From RGIG6165 sp045538835 (GTDB lineage Bacteria; Bacillota; Clostridia; Oscillospirales; Feifaniaceae): DNA of 64,000 bases. The notes below the pieces were generated by a model, which was not told the origin of the DNA, did not search any database, and saw only the letters and a program-made list of their open reading frames with translations. Made by a program: the position numbers and the translations under genes. Position 1 is the stretch's first letter; the number at the start of each line of letters is the position of its first letter. Positions 58,675-64,000 of this stretch are shown here, in pieces. The stretch lies in the NCBI GenBank assembly GCA_045538835.1, contig JAZQEF010000015.1, forward strand, positions 13,189 through 77,188, read 5' to 3'.

Positions 58675-60852
58675 TTATAAATGAAGAACTCTTTCCTTTA
58701 TCTCCTGCGTTCTGCCCTGATTCCAGAACTGTGTGCCAATATAACCGCAGGTGCGGCGCGCAACGTTGAGTTTTGACTGGTCGGTATTTCCGCAGTTGGG
58801 ACACTCCCAAACGAGTTTTCCGTGTCCGTCATTCTTGATGCCTATCTCACCGTCAAAACCACATTCCTGACAGTAGTCGCTCTTGGTGTTGAGTTCAGCA
58901 TACATTATGTTGTCGTATATGAACTTCATTACCGAGAGAACTGCCTCGATGTTGTTCTGCATATTGGGAACTTCCACATATGAGATAGCGCCTCCCGGCG
59001 ACAGCGTCTGGAATTTTGCTTCGAGAGCAAGTTTGTCAAACGCATCTATCTCCTCGGTTACATGAATATGATAACTGTTTGTGATGTAGTTTCTGTCTGT
59101 AACACCGGGCACTTTGCCGAATCTCTTCTGCAGACATTTTGCAAACTTGTATGTCGTACTTTCGAGGGGTGTGCCGTAAAGCGAATAGTCGATATTTTCT
59201 TCTGCTTTCCACTTTGCCGTGTACTCGTTGAGTTTCTGCATTATCTCAAGACCGAGTTTTTCACCTTCGGGTTCGGTAAGTTTCTTGCCTATAAGACTGT
59301 ATACACACTCCCACAAACCTGCATAGCCGAGCGAAAGCGTCGAATATCCGCCGTGGAGGTACTTATCTATCGTCTCACCCTTTTCAAGTCTGAGCAGTGC
59401 ACCATGCTGCCAAAGGATAGGCGCAGCGTCCGAAACAGTGCCTGTAAGACGCTCGTGTCTCGCCTGAAGTGCACGGTGACAAAGATCCATTCGCTTGTCA
59501 AATATCTCCCAGAACTTGTCCAAATCCTTCTGTGCAGAGAGACCGATATCAACAAGATTTACCGTAACGACACCCTGATTGAAACGTCCGTAATACTTGG
59601 GTTTGCCGTTTTCGTCCACATAAGGTGTGAGGAAACTGCGGCATCCCATACAGGTATAGCAATGACCGTCTCCGTTCTTGTCCACCTTATTTTTAAGCAT
59701 TACCTTTTCCGAGATATAGTCGGGCACCATTCTCTTTGCGGTACATTTAGCCGCAAGTTCAGTAAGGTAGTAATACTTGCTGTCCGGATGTATGTTGTCC
59801 TCTTCAAGAACATATATAAGTTTGGGGAATGCAGGTGTTATCCACACGCCCTTTTCATTTTTAACGCCCTGATAACGCTGTCTGAGAGTTTCTTCGATAA
59901 TGAGCGCAAGGTCATGCTTTTCCTGCTCGTTCTTCGCTTCGCCGAGATACATAAATACCGTAACAAAAGGTGCCTGACCGTTGGTCGTCATAAGTGTTAC
60001 GACCTGATACTGTATCATCTGGACACCGTTTTTAACTTCTGCACGAAGCCTCTTTTCGGTGATCTCATCTATTTTCGCATCCGAAATATTTTCGTCTATA
60101 GATTTAAGTTCTTCTTCAACCTGAATTCTTATCTTTTTACGGCTGATGTCAACAAAAGGTGCAAGATGTGTAAGGCTGATACTCTGTCCGCCGTACTGAC
60201 AGGATGCCACCTGAGCAATTATCTGAGTAGCAATGTTGCAGGCAGTTGAAAAACTGTGCGGTTTTTCAATAAGCGTACCGCTTATAACCGTGCCGTTCTG
60301 GAGCATATCTTCAAGATTTACAAGGTCACAGTTATGCATATGCTGCGCAAAATAATCAGCATCGTGGAAGTGGATAATGCCCTGTTCGTGGGCAGCAACA
60401 ATATCAGCAGGCAGAAGGATACGCTTTGTGATATCCTTACTTACTTCACCTGCCATATAATCACGCTGAACGCTGTTTACAGTCGGATTCTTGTTTGAAT
60501 TCTCCTGTTTTACTTCCTCGTTATTGCACTCAATAAGACTGAGTATCTGTTCGTCAGTCGTGTTCGACTTTCTTATCAGCGCACGGTTATAACGGTATGT
60601 AATATAACGTCTTGCAACGTCAAACGCACGCTGATTCATTATCTGGTTCTCGACCATATCCTGAATTTCTTCGACAGAAAGCGAGCGGTTTATATTCTGA
60701 GCTGCCATTTCAACGTCTTCCGCAATTCTCTTTATCTGTATAGGGGTCATTCTTGCACTTGGAACAACGCTGTCATTAGCCTTTGTCACCGCCACAACTA
60801 TTTTCTGCGGATCAAAAGTTACCTCCGCACCACTTCTCTTTATTATCTTCAT
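58675..60852 (-). CDS. nrdD: anaerobic ribonucleoside-triphosphate reductase
   Basis: 725 residues. An N-terminal ATP-cone (about residues 1-95, IIKRSGAEVTFDPQKIVVAV) senses dATP/ATP. The catalytic domain has YTCMGCRSFLTPYVDENGKP with active-site Cys. The C-terminal zinc site is CQECGFDGEIG plus CPNCGNTD, and the glycyl radical loop is RRTCGYIGTQFWNQGRTQEI with Gly as the radical site. It makes dNTPs without oxygen. Transcribed from a promoter with two NrdR sites. Confidence 0.97.
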   Translation of the reverse strand: MKIIKRSGAEVTFDPQKIVVAVTKANDSVVPSARMTPIQIKRIAEDVEMAAQNINRSLSVEEIQDMVENQIMNQRAFDVARRYITYRYNRALIRKSNTTDEQILSLIECNNEEVKQENSNKNPTVNSVQRDYMAGEVSKDITKRILLPADIVAAHEQGIIHFHDADYFAQHMHNCDLVNLEDMLQNGTVISGTLIEKPHSFSTACNIATQIIAQVASCQYGGQSISLTHLAPFVDISRKKIRIQVEEELKSIDENISDAKIDEITEKRLRAEVKNGVQMIQYQVVTLMTTNGQAPFVTVFMYLGEAKNEQEKHDLALIIEETLRQRYQGVKNEKGVWITPAFPKLIYVLEEDNIHPDSKYYYLTELAAKCTAKRMVPDYISEKVMLKNKVDKNGDGHCYTCMGCRSFLTPYVDENGKPKYYGRFNQGVVTVNLVDIGLSAQKDLDKFWEIFDKRMDLCHRALQARHERLTGTVSDAAPILWQHGALLRLEKGETIDKYLHGGYSTLSLGYAGLWECVYSLIGKKLTEPEGEKLGLEIMQKLNEYTAKWKAEENIDYSLYGTPLESTTYKFAKCLQKRFGKVPGVTDRNYITNSYHIHVTEEIDAFDKLALEAKFQTLSPGGAISYVEVPNMQNNIEAVLSVMKFIYDNIMYAELNTKSDYCQECGFDGEIGIKNDGHGKLVWECPNCGNTDQSKLNVARRTCGYIGTQFWNQGRTQEIKERVLHL

Positions 60853-60921
60853 ATTTATCCCCCTTCAAAAAATAAGCCGCAATCGCCTGCGGTCTTCTGT
60901 ATATCTTATGTCAGTGTTTAT

Positions 60922-60950
60922 ATTATAACAATATATTGGGCTTTAGTCAA
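60922..60950 (-). promoter_or_regulatory. nrdD promoter
   Basis: Minus strand TTGACT (60950-60945), 17-base spacer, TATAAT (60927-60922): near-perfect sigma-A type, with start site expected near 60915. Confidence 0.82.
60926..60941. promoter_or_regulatory. NrdR box 1
   Basis: TAACAATATATTGGGC; core CAATATATTG fits the NrdR consensus CwATATATwG. It covers the spacer and edge of the -10 of the nrdD promoter. Confidence 0.72.
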
Positions 60951-60957
60951 TATATTT

Positions 60958-60973
60958 TCACAATATCTTGGTG
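60958..60973. promoter_or_regulatory. NrdR box 2
   Basis: TCACAATATCTTGGTG; core CAATATCTTG. It lies 16 bases from box 1 (centres 32 bp apart, three helical turns), just upstream of the -35, the paired geometry known for NrdR repression. Confidence 0.72.
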
Positions 60974-61110
60974 TTATTTTTATACAAATTATACGTTAAA
61001 TATTAATGCAATTTGCTATATTAGTTTTTGTTTTAAGCCTTACTACCACAGGCTTTTTCTATTTTTATGACCTCTTTACAGAGGCGTTGCATATGCTGTA
61101 TAATTATAAT

Positions 61111-61794
61111 ATGGTTAAAAAAATTGTTACAGACGGTCTTACGCTTGAATACATTTTCGAGCGAAAACGCATCAAAAATATCAATATACGTGTGCGCAGA
61201 GACGGCAGTGTTTATGTGTCGGCTCCGTTTAGCGCTCCTATCGAAAAGGTGGAGGAATTTGTCGCATCAAAAGCGCAGGTTATTCTTGCGGCGGTAAATG
61301 ACGCAAAGCGCGACCTGCCCTCAATCACAGACGGAGGTCACATATATCACTTGGGAAAACGCTATGTAATTAAACTGTTTCCTGCCACACACAGCAATGT
61401 TATCTTAACTGACGACACACTTTGCATCTATTCAAAAGGAAATGCTAAACCCATCTTTGAAAAATGGGAAAAAGAAAAAGCGACGCTTCTCATAAGTGAA
61501 ACTTGCCGCAAACTCTATCCTCTTTTTGAAAATATCTGTCCTCATTTTCCCGATATACATTTTCGGAAAATGGTATCAAAGTGGGGCGTCTGCCGACCGC
61601 GTGAAAACAAGATAACCTTTAACACCGCGCTTGTGCGCGCCCCGATGGAGTGTATAGAATATGTCATCTGCCACGAATTTGTTCATTTTCTGCATCCGGA
61701 CCACTCGGCACGGTTTTATGATGCTCTCTCAAAAATTCTGCCCGACTGGAAAGAGAGGAAAAAACTTTTATCCAATTTCAACTCAATAAAATAA
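61111..61794 (+). CDS. YgjP-like M48-type zinc metallopeptidase (DUF45)
   Basis: 227 residues from the chosen start. The C-terminal zinc motif HEFVHFLHPDHSARFY (HExxH plus downstream His) and KMVSKWGVCRPRENKITFN identify the YgjP/WSS1-like family; the N-terminal half is beta-rich (INIRVRRDGSVYVSAPFSAP). Its cellular substrate is unknown. The start is uncertain: ATG 61111 directly follows two TATAAT copies, suggesting a leaderless or short-leader mRNA, while ATG 61093 has a GAGG eight bases upstream. A frame extension to 61006 crosses a hairpin and is unlikely. Confidence 0.82.
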   Translation: MVKKIVTDGLTLEYIFERKRIKNINIRVRRDGSVYVSAPFSAPIEKVEEFVASKAQVILAAVNDAKRDLPSITDGGHIYHLGKRYVIKLFPATHSNVILTDDTLCIYSKGNAKPIFEKWEKEKATLLISETCRKLYPLFENICPHFPDIHFRKMVSKWGVCRPRENKITFNTALVRAPMECIEYVICHEFVHFLHPDHSARFYDALSKILPDWKERKKLLSNFNSIK

Positions 61795-61821
61795 TGGACT
61801 CTGCAGAGTCCATTATTTTAT
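61784..61821. terminator. 38-bp perfect palindrome, terminator shared by convergent genes
   Basis: AATAAAATAATGGACTCTG and its exact complement with no loop. It contains the stop codons of both flanking genes (61792-61794 plus, 61818-61820 minus). Confidence 0.85.
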
Positions 61822-63419
61822 TTCCATCTTTTAATGAGTTCTTTTATATGCGATGTAAATTTTGATATATCCTTGTTTGCCATTCCTCTGCTGTTTTTTG
61901 CAAGTTCATAAAGTTCAGTCGCCGCTTGCATCAAACCTTCATACATACGGCTTGCGCGCGGATTTCCGTTCTTCTTCTTTACTACAACGCGGACACCCTC
62001 CGCCTCCATAAGCATCTCGGAATTTGCCAGGTCATACTGTGTGCCGCTGAAGGGGGCAAATGTCCTGCATCCCCACTTATCGGCAAGAAGTTTTGCAAAG
62101 TTTTCACAGGAATCCTCATCACCGTGATTTACAAAAACCGTCTGCGGTTTCTTTTTAAACGCCTCTACCCAATTCAATAGACCGTTCATATCGGCGTGTC
62201 CGCTTGTACCGTGAAGCGAGCATATCTCCGCCTTGACTGCAATATCCTCATCAAACAGTTTTACTGTTGTCACACCGTCAAGCAGGCGTCTGCCGAGCGA
62301 GTTTACCGCCTGATATCCGACAAAAAGTATAATGTTTTCAATCTTCCACAGATTATGTTTTAGGTGGTGTCTTATTCGTCCCGCCTCACACATTCCGCTT
62401 GCGGAGATTATGACTTTCGGTCTTTCGTCAAAGTTTATCGCCTTTGAATCATCTGCCGTGACCGAGAGTGAAACACCCTCAAACCATATCGGATTTATGC
62501 CTTTTTTGAGAAGTGTTGCCGTCTCCTCATCAAAACAGGCAGGATCACACTGCAAAAATATCTGTGTTGCCTCGACAGCAAGCGGACTGTCGACATATAC
62601 AGGAAAATCACCGTATTTATCAAGAAGTCCCCTCTGCTTTATCTCACGTATGGCATACAGCATCTCCTGCGTTCTGCCCACCGCAAATGAGGGAATTATA
62701 ACACTTCCGCCTCTTTCAAATGCGCGGCTTATATATTCGGCAAGTTCGCTCACCGTATCCCCCGGCTTTTCGTGGAGTCGGTTTCCATATGTTGATTCAA
62801 TGACAAGATAGTCCGTTTCACTCACAGTCTGCGGATCTTTTATCAAGGGCTGATTTGTATTTCCCACATCGCCGCTGAACACTATTTTTTTGGAAACGCC
62901 GTTTTCACTCATCCACATCTCGATACAGGCAGAGCCGAGCAGGTGCCCGATATCGGTAAAACGAATCGTCAGATTCTCCGAAACATCATACTGTTTGCCG
63001 TATGTACAGCGTACAAAAAGTCGCATAGTGCCTGCGGCATCATTTAAATCGTAGAGAGGCTGCACCGCTTCTTCACCGTTACGAAGTGCCTTTCGAGTCT
63101 GCCACTGCGCCTCACTTTCGTGGATATGTGCAGCGTCCCTCAGCATTATCTCACAGAGATCAGCCGTAACTTCGGTGGAATATATCTTGCCCTTAAAGCC
63201 GTCACGGAAAAGTTTCGGCAAAAGTCCCGAATGGTCGATGTGCGCATGTGTGAGAAATACCGCTTCAATCGATGAAGCAGGCACAGGCAGCGGAACATTT
63301 TCAAATATATCCTTCCCCTGCTCCATTCCTCGATCTATAAGATAAAATGCACCTCCGAGTTCGAGCAGCGTGCAACTGCCCGTGACCTCGTGCGCAGCGC
63401 CTACAAAAGTAAGTTTCAT
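61818..63419 (-). CDS. metallo-beta-lactamase/beta-CASP RNA nuclease-like protein
   Basis: 533 residues. The MBL zinc motif THAHIDHSGLLPKL, then GHLLGSACIEMW and FSGDVGNTNQPLI, a beta-CASP insert, and C-terminal motifs SASGMCEAGRIRHHL and LHGTSGHADMNGLL mark the CPSF/YsxB-like nuclease group. It likely processes RNA. A C-terminal ~60-residue basic/helical tail follows. Motif 1 reads LIDRGMEQG where relatives often have DCGMFQG, so one Cys is changed to Arg. AGGAGGTGCTTGTAG precedes the ATG. The upstream region 63420-63483 is AT-rich promoter-like sequence. Confidence 0.9.
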   Translation of the reverse strand: MKLTFVGAAHEVTGSCTLLELGGAFYLIDRGMEQGKDIFENVPLPVPASSIEAVFLTHAHIDHSGLLPKLFRDGFKGKIYSTEVTADLCEIMLRDAAHIHESEAQWQTRKALRNGEEAVQPLYDLNDAAGTMRLFVRCTYGKQYDVSENLTIRFTDIGHLLGSACIEMWMSENGVSKKIVFSGDVGNTNQPLIKDPQTVSETDYLVIESTYGNRLHEKPGDTVSELAEYISRAFERGGSVIIPSFAVGRTQEMLYAIREIKQRGLLDKYGDFPVYVDSPLAVEATQIFLQCDPACFDEETATLLKKGINPIWFEGVSLSVTADDSKAINFDERPKVIISASGMCEAGRIRHHLKHNLWKIENIILFVGYQAVNSLGRRLLDGVTTVKLFDEDIAVKAEICSLHGTSGHADMNGLLNWVEAFKKKPQTVFVNHGDEDSCENFAKLLADKWGCRTFAPFSGTQYDLANSEMLMEAEGVRVVVKKKNGNPRASRMYEGLMQAATELYELAKNSRGMANKDISKFTSHIKELIKRWK

Positions 63420-63483
63420 CTACAAGCACCTCCTATATATATTATATATTATTTCATCGACACAGTAAATCATTCCATGGAAT

Positions 63484-63589
63484 AAATATCCACCCGCATA
63501 GCGGGTGGTTTTTCATTTTCGGGCATAGCCCTAATACTACTGGCTACGCACAAGTGCGTTTTGTAGTTGGCCTGTCAGCCATGCAACTT
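63484..63589. mobile_element. hairpin-rich end of an IS200/IS605-like element
   Basis: A perfect stem CCACCCGC-ATA-GCGGGTGG (about 63491-63509) followed by TTTTTCATTTT, then CGCAC-AA-GTGCG near 63567-63578 and GGCCTGTCAGCC, lie just 3' of the transposase. Subterminal hairpins of this kind are recognised by IS200/IS605 TnpA; exact ends cannot be fixed here. Confidence 0.5.
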
Positions 63590-63968
63590 TTACTTACTAC
63601 CCATAAATTGGTCTTGCGGGTCATATATACTTAACTGATCACTCTCTTTGTCTTGTTTTAACTGATTGGCTATATATTCTTTTATTGCTTTCGTATTTTT
63701 ACCCGCTGTATCTACGTAATATCCCTTACACCAAAATTCGCGATTTCTATATGCAAATTTCATATTTCCCCACTTTTGAAATATTAGAAGTGCACTTTTC
63801 CCTTTTAAGTATCCCATAAATCCCGAAACGCTCATTTTAGGCGGGATACTTACCAACATCTGTATATGATCTGCACACACTTCTCCTTCCACTATATCTA
63901 CGCTTTTCCATTCGCATAGTTTTCGAAATATTTCTCTTATCTCCTGTGTCCATGCTTTCTTTTTTCAT
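63590..63968 (-). pseudogene. damaged IS200/IS605 transposase (TnpA, Y1)
   Basis: ATG 63968 behind AAAGGAGG encodes MKKES, then the frame shifts. The conserved protein resumes in another frame at about 63950 with AWTQEIREIFRKLCEW and continues to the stop: DHIQMLVSIPPKMSVSGFMG, LKGKSALLIF, FWCKGYYVDTAGKNTKAIKE with the nucleophile Tyr. About 30 N-terminal residues of TnpA (the YHIVFAPKYRR-type strand) are missing, so a deletion with frameshift has occurred. The catalytic HUH motif reads H-I-Q. No tnpB is visible before the window ends. Confidence 0.82.
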
Positions 63969-64000
63969 AGATAAATCCTCCTTTGTGTTATTTTCGACTG

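Noticed and set aside
58481..58810. Cys-rich frame over the nrdD-nrdG gap
   Set aside because: Includes CRVCKAC but overlaps the glycyl-radical end of nrdD and has no start of its own; treated as part of the inverted-end element.
59062..60249. 395-codon open frame antisense to nrdD
   Set aside because: Fully overlaps the confident nrdD gene, has no ribosome binding site and a Phe/Cys/Val-rich composition typical of a shadow frame.
1..64000. CRISPR arrays, rRNA or tRNA genes, replication origin
   Set aside because: No regularly spaced direct repeats, cloverleaf sequences, rRNA segments or DnaA-box clusters were recognised by eye.

Overview
The window reads as chromosome of a spore-forming, anaerobic member of the Clostridia, most likely a gut Oscillospiraceae/Ruminococcaceae-type Firmicute. 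The basis is spoVT, a SleB-type cortex hydrolase and a LysM-GH18 coat-type glycosylase, anaerobic ribonucleotide reductase NrdD/NrdG, a Re-citrate-synthase-like protein, an Hdr/Flx flavin-based electron-transfer cluster, zinc-type S14 and S4, and strong GGAGG ribosome binding sites. No rRNA, tRNA or CRISPR array was seen. Genus assignment is inference.

Layout. (1) 1-5.3 kb: oxidative half of a split TCA cycle: Re-citrate-synthase-like gene (cut by the window edge), a GntR regulator, aconitase and isocitrate dehydrogenase; a 276-bp element with inverted ends sits between the last two. (2) 5.3-12.1 kb: an AT-rich SLOG/XRE pair, two small surface proteins, a sugar nucleotidyltransferase, a spore glycosylase, an aldo/keto reductase, an rRNA methyltransferase and a short FNT channel. 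(3) 12.2-23.8 kb: twelve tightly packed genes, hdrB-hdrC-hdrA-flxD-flxC-flxB-flxA-frdB-frdA-antiporter-fumA alpha/beta. This is the most striking locus: an NADH-oxidising, potentially electron-bifurcating Hdr-Flx complex joined to a soluble fumarate reductase, a dicarboxylate-type antiporter and fumarase. With region 1 it gives a horseshoe TCA cycle: citrate to 2-oxoglutarate on one side, malate to fumarate to succinate on the other. (4) 24-36 kb: an accessory region with galM, spoVT, hydrolases and a small plant-polysaccharide island, carrying five broken genes (LRR-SLH surface protein, AbrB-like fragment, DMT transporter, GH28, polysaccharide deacetylase). (5) 36-51.4 kb, minus strand: a complete S10-spc-alpha ribosomal protein operon, rpsJ to rplQ, with secY, adk, map, infA and rpoA, a good promoter and a long leader. 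(6) 51.5-64 kb: ROK glucokinase, phosphohexomutase, thrS, sleB, a PfkB hexose kinase, nrdG/nrdD with a textbook NrdR-controlled promoter, a YgjP-type metallopeptidase, a beta-CASP nuclease and a damaged IS200/IS605 transposase at the right edge.

Non-coding structure is rich. There are two elements with inverted ends placed inside operons (3781-4056 and 58514-58672). A leader motif of inverted repeats occurs twice, at spoVT and at a truncated AbrB-like relative. A ~320-nt transcription unit without an intact ORF lies at 30.66-30.98 kb. Several terminators overlap stop codons, and one holds the next gene's ribosome binding site. Function calls rest on motif reading, not on database searches.
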